From: Nocardia xishanensis NBRC 101358
Lineage (GTDB): Bacteria > Actinomycetota > Actinomycetes > Mycobacteriales > Mycobacteriaceae
Direction of reading: 5' to 3'
DNA: 64,000 nucleotides
Assembly: GCF_001613365.1 (NCBI RefSeq)
Contig: NZ_BDCF01000002.1
Span: forward strand, 248,001-312,000
Shown: piece after piece, positions 28,002 through 37,322 of the stretch
Layout of the letters: the number at the start of each line of letters is the position of its first letter
How positions within the stretch are numbered: the stretch's first letter is position 1
Position numbers and translations under genes: made by a program
Notes under the pieces: generated by a model
Database searches by the model: none
What the model was told of the DNA's origin: nothing
What the model saw: the letters and a program-made list of their open reading frames with translations, nothing else

Positions 28002-29084
28002 ATGAGCAATCGCTTCGACGACAACGCACGCGCCGACTCGACCGAGCAGTACGTGCCCGACGCCCGGGTCTCCCGCGCCTACCACCTGGAACCGATGCGC
28101 GGCTTGGACGGACTGACCACACGGACACGAGAGATCCCGCGACCAGGCCCACACCAGGTCGTGGTGCGGGTGCGCGCCGCCTCGATCGACCGCCGCGACA
28201 TCATGCTCATGGAAGGCGCGTATCCGGTGCCCGCCGAACCGGGCGTGGTGCCGTTGGCCTCCGGTACCGGCGAGGTGATCGCGCTGGGAGACAAGGTGAC
28301 TCGGGCCGCCGTGGGAGACAGGGTCACCGGCACCTACTTCCTCGGCTGGATCGACGGCCCACAGACACAGGCGCTGTCGTGGCAGCAGTACGGTGCCAAC
28401 CACGATGGCTGGCTGGCCGAACACATAGTGCTGGAGGAGGATTCGGTAGTGCACGTGCCGGCGCACCTGACCGACGCCGAGGCCGCGACACTCACCTGTG
28501 CCGGGTTGGTGGCCTGGGCGGGGCTCACCAAGCCGGTGCCGGTGGGCGCCGGGCAGACGGTCTTGACCGTGGGTTCCGGAGTTGTCGGACTGTTCGCCGT
28601 GCAGCACGCCAAAATACTGGGGGCGCGCGTCGTTTCTATCACATCCTCGGCCGAGAAGGCGGAGCGGCTGCGCAAGCTCGGCGCCGACGAGGTCGTCGAC
28701 CGGACTCGCACGCCGGACTGGGAACAAGCAGTGCTCGACCTCACCGACGGTATGGGCGCAGACCACGTGATCGACGCGGTCGGCCCGCTCACCCTGCCGA
28801 AATCCCTCGCGGCCGCGGCCTACAACGCACAAGTGACGCTGATCGGCGCATTCCCCGCCCCGGCCGGGCAACACCCCGCCGATCCGCTGGGCGGCAAATA
28901 CCTGGCGATCCGGCGGTTGGCGGTCGGCAGCCGCACCGACTTCGAGGCCATGAATCGGGCTGTCGCCGAGCACCGCGCACGGCCGGTGATCGATCAGGTC
29001 TTCCCGTTCGACCGAGCCGCCGACGCCTTCCGCCACTTCACCGAGGGTGACCCCTTCGGCAAAGTCGTCATCACCATGCCGTAA
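28002..29084 (+). CDS. MDR family alcohol-dehydrogenase-like protein
   Basis: 360 residues from an ATG (MSNRFDDNARAD). The GroES-like domain lies about 25-170. The cofactor motif VGSGVVGLFAVQHAK is near 195-209 and KAERLRKLGADEVVD marks the usual NADP-side strand. Positions that bind catalytic zinc (Cys/His/Glu) are replaced by Asp and Arg, so it is zinc-independent. It is closest to the quinone reductase and zeta-crystallin-like group. A hairpin follows 16 bases after the stop. Confidence 0.87.
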   Translation: MSNRFDDNARADSTEQYVPDARVSRAYHLEPMRGLDGLTTRTREIPRPGPHQVVVRVRAASIDRRDIMLMEGAYPVPAEPGVVPLASGTGEVIALGDKVTRAAVGDRVTGTYFLGWIDGPQTQALSWQQYGANHDGWLAEHIVLEEDSVVHVPAHLTDAEAATLTCAGLVAWAGLTKPVPVGAGQTVLTVGSGVVGLFAVQHAKILGARVVSITSSAEKAERLRKLGADEVVDRTRTPDWEQAVLDLTDGMGADHVIDAVGPLTLPKSLAAAAYNAQVTLIGAFPAPAGQHPADPLGGKYLAIRRLAVGSRTDFEAMNRAVAEHRARPVIDQVFPFDRAADAFRHFTEGDPFGKVVITMP

Positions 29085-29662
29085 GAACCCGCCAGCGGTT
29101 CCGGACGTTTCGTCCGGGTTTCACAATCCACTGGACGGCAGCGGCGTCGCGGTCTCCGGGCCGCGATGGTGTAGCCGGAAACACGGCCGGTGTCGGGCCG
29201 GAAGAAGACCGGCCGACACGGAAAAGGCGCGCCGAAGCGCGGTTTCGTCCCGCTGCCGCATGTGTTCCAACGGCGGCCGCCCGGGGCGCGGTTTCACCGG
29301 TGGTAGGGTGGCCGGGTGCTCATCGAGGTCGACAGACTGTAGCCGCCAGTTCGAAGGCGGCGATTCCGGGTTGGGCGTTCATCGCATCCGATGAACCGCC
29401 GAGTTCGCGCGCGGATCGCGCGCGAAATTCTCGTGTCCACTGTGCGCACGTCCTCGCCAGGTCGTGGAGTCGGCTTCGCCGCGCACAGCGCACCGCTACC
29501 CCAGCGCCCTAGTCTTCGGCTTTCTCTCACGCGGTATCACCTGCGGCGCTGTGTCTTCCGGTAGACATTCACCGGTGATCGTCGGCCGCCCGCTGCCGCG
29601 CGCGTCCCGCACCGGCGGGCCGCACTGCCAGCTTCCTCCCCGGGCACAAGGAGAAACACCGC
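29085..29662. other. long intergenic region upstream of the ABC-F gene
   Basis: 578 bases without a supported gene. It contains a terminator hairpin at 29101 and a bulged hairpin around 29190-29219 (GTGTCGGGCCGG opposite CCGGCCGACAC). ABC-F genes are often preceded by attenuator leaders, but I cannot identify a leader peptide with confidence. Confidence 0.45.
29101..29117 (+). terminator. terminator hairpin after the MDR gene
   Basis: CCGGACG / CGTCCGG stem with a TTT loop, followed by GTTTC, 16 bases past the stop codon at 29084. Confidence 0.6.
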
Positions 29663-31285
29663 ATGCCGACGTCCACCCACGCGCCGATCACCCTGCACGA
29701 CCTCACCTTCGAATGGCCCGACGGCACCGTCGCGCTGTCCCACCTCGACGGCGTATTCACCACCGGAAGAACAGGATTGTTCGGACGCAACGGCGCGGGA
29801 AAGTCCACGCTGCTACGGCTGATCGCGGGCACCCTGACTCCGACCTCGGGCCGTATCGAGGTCGCCGGCGAGATCGGATACCTGCCCCAGACCTTGACCC
29901 TCGGCCACGACACCACCCTCGCCCAACTGCTCGGCATAGCGGACGCACTCACCGCACTCCGCGCGATCGAGGCCGGAGACATCGACGAGCGGCACTTCGA
30001 ATCGGTCGGCGACGACTGGGACATCGAAGCCCGAGCGGACGAGGCGCTGCACGACATCGGTTTCTCCGCGGCCGATCTCGATCGTCGCGTCGCCGAGATC
30101 TCCGGCGGCCAGGCGGTGCTGGCCGCCATCACCGGGCTGCGGATTCGCCGCACCCCGATCACCCTGCTCGACGAGCCGACGAACAACCTCGACCGGTCCA
30201 CGCGCGCACAGCTGAGCGCGTTCGTCGACAACTGGCCCGGCACCCTCGTCGTCGTCAGCCACGACCTGGAACTGCTCGAACGCATGGACAGCACCGCCGA
30301 ATTGCACGCCGCGGAACTGGACGTGTTCGGCGGCCCCTACAGCGCGTGGAAGCAGCACTTCGACGAGCGGCAGACCGCGGCCGCGCAGGCGGCTCGCACC
30401 GCCGAACAGGCACTGAAGGCCGAGAAACGCCAGCGGATCGAGGCCGAGACCAAACTCGCGCGCCGGGAACGCACCGCACGCGCGACGCAGCAGCACGGCG
30501 GCATCCCCCGCATCCTGGCGGGCAACCGCGCCAGCAGGGCGCAGGTCTCGGCGGGTGCGATGCGCACCGGACTCGACGCGAAAGTCCGCACCGCCCAACG
30601 GGTTCTCGACGAGGCCGAATCCCGCGTCCGCCGCGACGAGCACATCCACCTCGACCTGCCCGACCCGGACGTGCCCCGCGGGCGGCGGATCGCCGAGTTG
30701 CGCGACGGCGACCACACCCTCGTCATCCAGGGCCCCGAACGCGTCGCCCTCACCGGACCCAATGGCGCCGGAAAATCGACGCTGATCGAGAACCTGCTCG
30801 GCACAAGGAGTTTTACGCCGGGCCAGGTGACGGGAACCCTGTTCACCGACCGCGTCGGCTATCTGCCGCAGCGCCTGGACGGGCTCGACGAGAACGCGGG
30901 TGCGGTCGACAACGTGCACGCCGTCACCGCCACCACGCCACCCGCCGCCATCCGCAATCAGCTGGCCCGGCTGCTGCTGCGCGGCGACAGCGTGGACCGG
31001 CCGGTCTCGACGTTGTCGGGCGGGGAACGATTCCGCGTCTCCCTGGCTCGGCTGCTGCTCGCCGACCCGCCCGCCCAACTGCTGATCCTCGACGAGCCGA
31101 CCAACAACCTCGATATCGCCAGCGTCGACCAGCTCGTCGAGGCGCTCGCGAACTACCGCGGCGCGGTCCTCGTCGTCAGCCACGACCATCCGTTCCTCGC
31201 GCGCATCGGCATCGACACCATCGTCGAGCTCGCCGCCGACGGCCGCCTGCACCGGCGCGGCGCCCTCGAAGAACTCGACCGCTGA
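29663..31285 (+). CDS. ABC-F family ATPase
   Basis: 540 residues with GGAG eight bases upstream of the ATG. Two ABC domains lie in tandem with no membrane part. The first has Walker A GRNGAGKST (41-49), signature SGGQ and LLDEPTNNLD. The second has GPNGAGKST, LSGGE and LILDEPTNNLD. A charged helical linker joins them. ABC-F proteins act on the ribosome; many actinomycete members protect against ribosome-targeting antibiotics and others are translation factors. The short linker and lack of antibiotic genes nearby leave the role open. An alpha/beta hydrolase follows about 100 bases later on the same strand. Confidence 0.9.
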   Translation: MPTSTHAPITLHDLTFEWPDGTVALSHLDGVFTTGRTGLFGRNGAGKSTLLRLIAGTLTPTSGRIEVAGEIGYLPQTLTLGHDTTLAQLLGIADALTALRAIEAGDIDERHFESVGDDWDIEARADEALHDIGFSAADLDRRVAEISGGQAVLAAITGLRIRRTPITLLDEPTNNLDRSTRAQLSAFVDNWPGTLVVVSHDLELLERMDSTAELHAAELDVFGGPYSAWKQHFDERQTAAAQAARTAEQALKAEKRQRIEAETKLARRERTARATQQHGGIPRILAGNRASRAQVSAGAMRTGLDAKVRTAQRVLDEAESRVRRDEHIHLDLPDPDVPRGRRIAELRDGDHTLVIQGPERVALTGPNGAGKSTLIENLLGTRSFTPGQVTGTLFTDRVGYLPQRLDGLDENAGAVDNVHAVTATTPPAAIRNQLARLLLRGDSVDRPVSTLSGGERFRVSLARLLLADPPAQLLILDEPTNNLDIASVDQLVEALANYRGAVLVVSHDHPFLARIGIDTIVELAADGRLHRRGALEELDR

Positions 31286-31384
31286 CCGAACTACGTCGTG
31301 CGCAGCGTCAGCTGACGGATGTGGCGGGGGCAACGCACGACCGAGAGTGGAGATCCCACAATCTCTGCTCGAAGGACGAACCAC

Positions 31385-32236
31385 ATGATCGAAACACGAC
31401 GAGGCCGCACTGGGCGGCGAATCACCAGAGCTGCCACCACGATCGCGGCCGGAGTCGCCGCCGGCAGCCTCGCCGTCGCGTGCACCGCGAGCACCACCAC
31501 CCACGCGGGCCCGACCGAGGACGCGCCGAAACCGACGGTCGTCCTCGTGCACGGCGCCTTCGCCGACGGGTCCAGCTGGAACGATGTGATCGAAAAGCTG
31601 CGCGCCGACCACTATCCGGTCGTGGCCGCGGCCAATCCGTTGCGCGGCCCCGCCTCGGACGCCACCGCGCTGCGGGCGCTCATCGGCAATATCGGCGGGC
31701 CCGTGATCCTGGTCGGACACTCCTACGGCGGCTCCGTCATCAGCGCGGCCGCAGCCGGAAGCGACCAGGTCAAGGGGCTCGTCTATGTGGCGGCCTTCCT
31801 GCCCGCGCCGGGCGAGACCGCGCTCGGGCTGACCAACCAGTACCCGGGTTCCACGCTGCCCGGCACGCTGAACCCGGTGCCGTTCACCGCTACCGACGGC
31901 AGCACCGGCACCGACCTCTACATCCGGCAGGACAAGTTCCACGACCAGTTCGCCGCCGACGTCTCGGCCGACCGCGCCGCGCTGATGGCCGCCGCCCAGC
32001 GGCCGATCGCCCAGTCGGCGCTGGAGGAGAAGGCCACCATCGCGGCCTGGAGCGACAAACCGAGCTGGGACGTCGTCACCACCGAAGACCGGAACATCCC
32101 CGTCGCGGCCCAGCGATTCATGGCCGACCGCGCCCACGCTCAGGTCACCGAGGTCGCCGCCTCGCACTCCGTCGCCGTCTCACACCCCGATGTGGTCGCC
32201 GACGTCATCGAACAGGCCGCCCACGCCACCCACTGA
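31385..32236 (+). CDS. exported alpha/beta hydrolase (EstC-like)
   Basis: 283 residues from an ATG with AAGGA upstream. A signal peptide with an Arg-rich start (RRGRTGRR) ends at SLAVAC, a plausible lipobox near residue 33. The mature enzyme has VVLVHGAFADGSSW, nucleophile GHSYGG and a C-terminal SHSVAVSHP histidine, the pattern of the HGAFADGSSW esterase group. It probably acts on small esters at the cell surface. It starts 99 bases after the ABC-F gene and is followed closely by VOC and oxidoreductase genes. Confidence 0.87.
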   Translation: MIETRRGRTGRRITRAATTIAAGVAAGSLAVACTASTTTHAGPTEDAPKPTVVLVHGAFADGSSWNDVIEKLRADHYPVVAAANPLRGPASDATALRALIGNIGGPVILVGHSYGGSVISAAAAGSDQVKGLVYVAAFLPAPGETALGLTNQYPGSTLPGTLNPVPFTATDGSTGTDLYIRQDKFHDQFAADVSADRAALMAAAQRPIAQSALEEKATIAAWSDKPSWDVVTTEDRNIPVAAQRFMADRAHAQVTEVAASHSVAVSHPDVVADVIEQAAHATH

Positions 32237-32270
32237 CCACCCGCGAAAGACCGTACAGGAGAACACGATC

Positions 32271-32717
32271 GTGGACATGAAACTGGAAGTCGTCGTCCTG
32301 CCCGTCGCCGACGTCGACCGCGCCAAAGCGTTCTACACCGAGCGGCTCGGATTCCGCCTCGACGCCGACTTCCCGGTGGACGACGGCTACCGCGTCGTCC
32401 AGGTCACCCCACCCGGCTCGGAATGCTCGATCATCTTCGGCGCGGGCGTCGCCGCCGCCGCACCGGGGACGCTGCACGGCCTGCACTTGATCGTCACCGA
32501 CATCGAGAAGGCCGTCGCCGAACTGACCGAACGCGGTATCACGGTCGACGGTCCGTTCCGCGACGTCACCGGCGTCTTCCACCATGCCGGAACCGTCGGC
32601 CGCGTCCCCGGCCCGCACCCGGAGCGCGCCAGCTACGGCTCGTTCGCCGCCTTCACCGACCCCGACGGCAACGGCTGGTTCCTACAGGAAGTCACTCAGC
32701 GGGCACCAGGCCGCTGA
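32271..32717 (+). CDS. VOC (glyoxalase/bleomycin-resistance-like) protein
   Basis: 148 residues. The GTG at 32271 is preferred to the ATG at 32277 because AGGAG lies nine bases before it. The typical paired beta-alpha-beta modules are present (VVVLPVADVDRAKAFYTERLGF at the start and a second module ending AFTDPDGNGWFLQEV). The fold binds a metal and catalyses isomerisations or dioxygenation, or just sequesters a drug. Substrate unknown. It follows the hydrolase by 34 bases and precedes the disulfide oxidoreductase by 22, so the three are likely co-transcribed. Confidence 0.86.
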   Translation: MDMKLEVVVLPVADVDRAKAFYTERLGFRLDADFPVDDGYRVVQVTPPGSECSIIFGAGVAAAAPGTLHGLHLIVTDIEKAVAELTERGITVDGPFRDVTGVFHHAGTVGRVPGPHPERASYGSFAAFTDPDGNGWFLQEVTQRAPGR

Positions 32718-32739
32718 GCTCACGACGAAAGCGAACGCC

Positions 32740-34221
32740 ATGTCCGACAAGGCAAATCATATTTACGATGTCGTCGTCATCGGGGCCGGACCGGTCGGTG
32801 AGAACGTCGCCGACCGCACCAGCGCCGCCGGGCTCAGCACAGTCATCGTCGAATCCGAACTGGTCGGCGGCGAATGTTCGTACTGGGCCTGCGAACCCAG
32901 TAAAGCCCTGCTGCGCCCGGCCTTACTGCATGCCGAAGCCGCGCGATTCCCCGGCGTCGACACCGCGGTCACCGGGCCGCTGGATGCCCGCGCCGTCCTG
33001 AAACACCGCGACCGCATGGCCGCCGAATGGAACGACCAGGGACAGGTCGACTGGCTCGACTCCGCCGGTATCGCACTCGTGCGGGGCCACGGCCGACTCG
33101 CCGGGCCACGACGGGTGACGGTGCGGACCCCCGACGGCGACACCCTGCTGCTCACCGCCCGCTACGCTGTCGCGGTGTGCACCGGCAGTTCCGCTGCCCT
33201 GCCGCCGCTACCCGGTCTGGACACCGTGCGTCCGTGGACGAGCCGGGAAGCCACCAGCGCCCGGGAAGTGCCGGGCCGCCTGGCCATCCTCGGCGCCGGG
33301 GTGGTCGCCACCGAGATGGCGACCGCATGGCAGGCGCTCGGCGCGCAGGTCACGCTCATCGCCCGCGAGCCCCGATTGCTCACGCGCGTCGAGGAATTCG
33401 CCGCCGATCTGGTCGCCCAGCGGCTCCGGGAAGCAGGCGTCGACCTGCGGTTCGGCACCACAATCAGCGTCGCCGAGCGCGCGGGCGGACCGGACGACGG
33501 AATTCACCTCACCCTCGACGACGGCGCCCGGCTCGTCGCCGACGAACTCCTGCTCGCCACCGGACGCGCGCCCCGCACCGGCGACATCGGATTGGAGACC
33601 GTCGGACTGACGCCTGGACAGTGGCTCGCCACGGACGACACCTTCACCGTGACCGGGGTCGATGGCGACTGGCTGTATGCCGTCGGCGACGTCAATCACC
33701 GTGCGCTGCTCACCCATCAGGGCAAGTACCAGGCTCGCGTTGCCGGTGCGGTCATCGCGGACCGGGTGCGCGGGCTTGCCCTCGACGCCGATCCGTGGGG
33801 GCGGCACGCGGGCACCGCCGATCTGCTCGCCGTGCCGCAGGTCGTGTTCACCGACCCGGAGATCGCGGCGGTCGGCCTCACCAGCGAGGACGCCGCCCGC
33901 ACCGGACGGGTGGTGGATGTCGTCGACTACGACATCGGCCGGGTCGCCGGTGCGATCCAGCACGATCCGTCCTATCGCGGACGGGCACGCGTCCTCATCG
34001 ATGCCGAGCGCCGCGTGATCGTCGGGGCCACTTTCGCCGGGGCTGGCGTCGCCGAACTCCTGCATTCGGCCACGATCGCCATCACCGGTGAGATCCCCCT
34101 CGACCGGCTCTGGCACGCGGTGCCCGCGTTTCCCACCATCAGCGAGGTCTGGTTGCGGCTGCTCGAAACCTATCGAGACCAGCAGTTGGCGGCGGCGACA
34201 CCCCGCATCGTCGCGACATAG
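32740..34221 (+). CDS. FAD-dependent pyridine nucleotide-disulfide oxidoreductase
   Basis: 493 residues. The FAD motif VVVIGAGPVGENVA is at 11-24, the redox pair at Cys46 and Cys51 (GGECSYWACEPSK), a second dinucleotide motif at ILGAGVVATEMA, FAD-side ATGRAPRTGDIG, and the C-terminal dimerisation domain with HAVPAFPTISE. This is the class of lipoamide dehydrogenase, mercuric reductase and related actinomycete enzymes. The CSYWAC spacing is the variant common in this phylum rather than the CVNVGC of true lipoamide dehydrogenases. Substrate unknown. A strong terminator follows. Confidence 0.9.
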   Translation: MSDKANHIYDVVVIGAGPVGENVADRTSAAGLSTVIVESELVGGECSYWACEPSKALLRPALLHAEAARFPGVDTAVTGPLDARAVLKHRDRMAAEWNDQGQVDWLDSAGIALVRGHGRLAGPRRVTVRTPDGDTLLLTARYAVAVCTGSSAALPPLPGLDTVRPWTSREATSAREVPGRLAILGAGVVATEMATAWQALGAQVTLIAREPRLLTRVEEFAADLVAQRLREAGVDLRFGTTISVAERAGGPDDGIHLTLDDGARLVADELLLATGRAPRTGDIGLETVGLTPGQWLATDDTFTVTGVDGDWLYAVGDVNHRALLTHQGKYQARVAGAVIADRVRGLALDADPWGRHAGTADLLAVPQVVFTDPEIAAVGLTSEDAARTGRVVDVVDYDIGRVAGAIQHDPSYRGRARVLIDAERRVIVGATFAGAGVAELLHSATIAITGEIPLDRLWHAVPAFPTISEVWLRLLETYRDQQLAAATPRIVAT

Positions 34222-34248
34222 CGGAATTCGGGATGACCCTACGGAATC

Positions 34249-34278
34249 GCGCCCGCGGCAGTGCATTGCCGCGGGCGC
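34249..34278 (+). terminator. strong intrinsic terminator
   Basis: Perfect 12-bp stem GCGCCCGCGGCA / TGCCGCGGGCGC with loop GTGCAT, followed by TTTC, 27 bases after the oxidoreductase stop codon. Confidence 0.85.
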
Positions 34279-34439
34279 TTTCGGCACTTCGAGACGCGCC
34301 TCAGCGGAGCAATCAACGCCCGTCGGCCGCGAGCATCAGACGGTGAACTCCCAGACCGCCGGTCCGCGGCCGTGGAGGACCGCGGCCTCCGCCCATAGCC
34401 ACAGTGCTACCGGGCCCGCGAAGAGGGCAGCCCCGCGCA

Positions 34440-34467
34440 CCCGCCGATCCGTCTGCGGATCGGCGGG
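34440..34467 (-). terminator. terminator hairpin for the peptidase-like hydrolase gene
   Basis: Perfect 12-bp stem CCCGCCGATCCG / CGGATCGGCGGG with a TCTG loop, just beyond the stop codon at 34479 on the minus strand. Confidence 0.7.
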
Positions 34468-34478
34468 TCGCGCCGCGT

Positions 34479-35393
34479 TCATTCTCGCCGTCCACGCGTC
34501 GAGACGAACTCCCGAACCGCCGCGGCGAAAAGCTGCGGCTCCTCCAAATGACCGAGGTGCCCGCTGTTCTCGAGGACACGCAGGCGTGAATCCGGGATGA
34601 GCCGATGCAGTTCCTCCGCCCAGCGCGGTCCGCAGATGACGTCGTGGCGGCCCACGATCACCAGGACCGGCACGGACATGCCGGGGAGGTCGGCGCGATC
34701 GTCGATCAGGTCGGGGGACCGATCGGCGTCCAGGCCCGAAATGTAGTTCGCCTGTATGGAATTCCGCACGGCAGCCCAGCGCTGCTCGTCGCCCCAGTAG
34801 TCGGCGAAGTACGACGGCAACACACCCCGGGCGACGGCCAGCGTCTGCTCGTCGCTCGAAATGTCTTGCATCACACCGAATGCCGCGAATATCTCGCCCA
34901 GTTCGGGCCGGTCCGCGTGCGCCGCGGCGAACTGTTCCAGCCTCCGCGCGGCCTCGAGGGCGTGTTCGGGGCCGGTCACCGGCGCGCCCTCGTACAGGAT
35001 GATCCCCGCGAGCCCCGTGGGCCGGTGCAGCGCGTGGTAGGCGGTGACGAACGCGCCGTACGAGTGGCCGAGCAGATACACCTCCGGTACGCCGAGATGT
35101 TCGACGATCCGTTGCAGGGCGCGACTGTAGCGTTCCCGCGTGTAGCCGTGCGGATGCGACGGCAGCCGGCCGGATGAACCGGTGCCGATGGCCTCGACGT
35201 ACACCATCGTCAGGTGCTCCTCGAGGGCCGGCATTCGCAGGTACTCCCAGAGGATTCCGGGACCGCCCGGGTGGGCGATGCACACCGGGCCGCGGCCGTA
35301 CACGTGGTACCGCTGCAAGACGCCGTCGGAGTCGAACGAGTGGACGCCCGGTGACAGCCGCATGTCGTGCGCGGTCGAATGCGGTGCGGTCAT
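34479..35393 (-). CDS. alpha/beta hydrolase, proline-iminopeptidase-like
   Basis: 304 residues. HPGGPG oxyanion motif near residue 42, nucleophile GHSYGAF, Asp in VIVGRHDVICGP and His in NSGHLGHLEEP form the catalytic set of prolyl iminopeptidase-like hydrolases. Cytoplasmic. The ATG at 35393 shares a base with the stop of the SRPBCC gene (ATG inside TGATG), so the two are translationally coupled. Substrate unknown; could be a peptide or an ester. Confidence 0.88.
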   Translation of the reverse strand: MTAPHSTAHDMRLSPGVHSFDSDGVLQRYHVYGRGPVCIAHPGGPGILWEYLRMPALEEHLTMVYVEAIGTGSSGRLPSHPHGYTRERYSRALQRIVEHLGVPEVYLLGHSYGAFVTAYHALHRPTGLAGIILYEGAPVTGPEHALEAARRLEQFAAAHADRPELGEIFAAFGVMQDISSDEQTLAVARGVLPSYFADYWGDEQRWAAVRNSIQANYISGLDADRSPDLIDDRADLPGMSVPVLVIVGRHDVICGPRWAEELHRLIPDSRLRVLENSGHLGHLEEPQLFAAAVREFVSTRGRRE

Positions 35394-35821
35394 CACGCGG
35401 CCTTCAGCGGGCCCGCGAAGGACTTGCGCAGGGAAGACGGGCCGATCAGGGGCAGCAGCGCCGCGAGGATCTTGCCTTTGAGCGTCCGCGGGGCGCGGGT
35501 CAGTTCGACGTCGACCCGGGTGCCGCCCTCGTCCGGTGTGGCACGAAAGACCCAGCCGCCGCCCGCCCCGAAGAGTTTGGAGTCCAGGGTGGTGATGGTG
35601 ACGGTGTCGCCCGCCGGATCCCATTGGTAGCGGGCGCGTTCCCACGCGGCCGACGTTCCCTCGGTGACCTCGGCCCAGGTGTCGCCGCGGTCGTGGACGA
35701 CAAGATGTTCGGCGTCGATGGTCGGCCACACCTGAGCTCGGGCGGGCCCGAAATCGGTGAGTACCTGTACGACCTCGGCGGGAGACAGGGTGGACAGCAG
35801 GTGGAAACGGACCGTTGCCAT
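35393..35821 (-). CDS. SRPBCC (START-like) family protein
   Basis: 142 residues with GAGGAG upstream of the ATG. It is a paralogue of the protein at 439-906: both have TDFGP near residue 24, VVHDRG or EVHDRG near 45, VTEG near 53 and LKGKIL/LRGKIL near the end. The fold binds hydrophobic ligands. It is coupled to the downstream hydrolase, suggesting that the ligand might be its substrate or product; this is inference. Confidence 0.85.
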   Translation of the reverse strand: MATVRFHLLSTLSPAEVVQVLTDFGPARAQVWPTIDAEHLVVHDRGDTWAEVTEGTSAAWERARYQWDPAGDTVTITTLDSKLFGAGGGWVFRATPDEGGTRVDVELTRAPRTLKGKILAALLPLIGPSSLRKSFAGPLKAA

Positions 35822-35992
35822 GGGAAATGCTCCTCGAAACCTCAGCTATGGATGTGGTTCCGGTTCCGCTTACACGGTTCCGGACGCTCATCGAGCATCG
35901 CTTTCGGGAGCATTTCCACGAATCCGTCAGATGACGCTGCGTTGACGTAATCGCTTCCGGCAGGGCGGAAAATACGCCGTGCGCAGGCCGTT

Positions 35993-36032
35993 CGCACTCC
36001 TCGCAGACGCAATGGCCGCTGCGAGGAGTGCG
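35993..36032 (-). terminator. terminator hairpin for the Tat-exported hydrolase gene
   Basis: Perfect 14-bp stem CGCACTCCTCGCAG / CTGCGAGGAGTGCG with a 12-base loop, 19 bases beyond the stop at 36051 on the minus strand. Confidence 0.7.
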
Positions 36033-36050
36033 GACACGCTGCTCAGGGAA

Positions 36051-37097
36051 TCACAGGTGGTCGGCGTCGATGACGGCTTGGGCGAACGGGTGTGGCGCTT
36101 CCTGCGGGACGTTGTGCCCAATGCTGTCCAAGACGCGGTGCTCGTATTTGCCGGTGAACTTGCCGCGGAAGGCTTTTCCGTCCTTGGCCGCGCCGTCGAA
36201 GTCGCTGGTGACGGTGATGGCGGGCACGGCGATCGTCGCGCCGTCGAGTTGCCGTTCGTAGTCGTCGTACTGCGGTTCGCCCGGCGCGAGGCCGAGTCGC
36301 CACCGGTAATTGTGGATGACGATGTCGACGCGATCAGGATTGTCGAAGGCGGCGGCGCTGCGGTCGTAGGTCGCGTCGTCGAAGTTCCATTGCGGTGAGG
36401 CCCGCCGCCAGATCAGCTTGTTGAATTCGTGGCGGTTGCGGCTGTAGCCGAGTCGTCCGCGCTCCGTGGCGAAGTAGTACTGGTACCACCAGCCCAGTTC
36501 GGCCTCCGGCGCGAGCGGCTGCTGGTTGGCGGCGATCCGGGTGACGAGATATCCGCTCACGGACACGATGGCTTTGCAGCGCTGCGGCCAGAGTGCGGCG
36601 ATGACGTCGACCGTTCTCGCGCCCCAGTCGTATCCGGCGAGGACTGCCTTGTCGATGCGCAGGGCGTCCATGAGGTCGACGATGTCGCGGGCGATGGCCG
36701 TCTGCTGGCCGTTGCGGACGGTTCGGTCGGACAGGAAGGTGGTGGGTCCGTAGCCGCGCAGGTACGGGACGATCACCCGATAGCCCGCAGCGGCGAGCAG
36801 CGGTCCGACATCGGCGTAACTGTGCGGGTCGTACGGCCAGCCGTGCAGCAGCAATACCGGTTGCCCTGTGGGGGAACCGAATTCGGCGTATCCGACGTTC
36901 AGGACACCGGCCTCGATCCTTTTGATGGGCCCGAGGGTGGTGTTGGCTCCCGATCCCGCGCGCATGTCCGCGCCCGGTGCGGCGGTCGCGGGTGCGGCGG
37001 TGCGATCGGCGCCGCAGGCGGCGAGCGAGGTCGCGGCCAGGCTCGCGGCGCTCACCGCGAGCGCCCCGCCGAACAGTCCTCGTCTGCTGATGGTCAT
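36051..37097 (-). CDS. Tat-exported epoxide-hydrolase-like lipoprotein
   Basis: 348 residues with AGGAG before the ATG. The N-terminus has a twin-arginine motif (SRRGLFGG) and a lipobox SLAAC ending at Cys28, so it is probably exported folded and anchored outside the membrane. The catalytic fold has HGWP (85-88), aspartate nucleophile Asp157 in GYDWGA and a C-terminal SIGHNV histidine. Asp at the elbow suggests an epoxide hydrolase-type reaction. It resembles the protein at 10267-11292 in mechanism and location but uses the Tat route. Confidence 0.88.
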   Translation of the reverse strand: MTISRRGLFGGALAVSAASLAATSLAACGADRTAAPATAAPGADMRAGSGANTTLGPIKRIEAGVLNVGYAEFGSPTGQPVLLLHGWPYDPHSYADVGPLLAAAGYRVIVPYLRGYGPTTFLSDRTVRNGQQTAIARDIVDLMDALRIDKAVLAGYDWGARTVDVIAALWPQRCKAIVSVSGYLVTRIAANQQPLAPEAELGWWYQYYFATERGRLGYSRNRHEFNKLIWRRASPQWNFDDATYDRSAAAFDNPDRVDIVIHNYRWRLGLAPGEPQYDDYERQLDGATIAVPAITVTSDFDGAAKDGKAFRGKFTGKYEHRVLDSIGHNVPQEAPHPFAQAVIDADHL

Positions 37098-37170
37098 CGC
37101 AACTCCTACCGGTGTCGTCCATGGGCGGCGGCCGGTGGATCGCCCCCGGCCGCCCCGATGACGCTAGGTA

Positions 37171-37192
37171 GCTCGCGACGGCCGTCGCGAGC
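37171..37192. promoter_or_regulatory. perfect 22-bp palindrome
   Basis: GCTCGCGACGG directly followed by its complement CCGTCGCGAGC, 74 bases upstream of the Tat-hydrolase start and 131 beyond the LuxR-type gene stop. It could be an operator or, folded, a terminator for the LuxR-type gene. Neither is shown. Confidence 0.4.
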
Positions 37193-37322
37193 GTCGGCCG
37201 ACGTAGTCGATGTCGGTCATCCGACGGAATGGCTGATCACGCATACGCGCCCACCGCGCCGAATCCGGCTGTCCCCGCCGGTCGCGGTCCACCGTGGAGT
37301 CGGGTCGCAGCCTGGGCCTGAA

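Noticed and set aside
29813..32167. 784-residue minus-strand open frame
   Set aside because: Antisense to ABC-F and the hydrolase; composition typical of antisense frames in high-GC DNA.
29464..32280. 938-residue open frame across ABC-F and hydrolase genes
   Set aside because: Arg/Pro/Gly-rich, out of frame with ABC-F and hydrolase motifs; a shadow frame.
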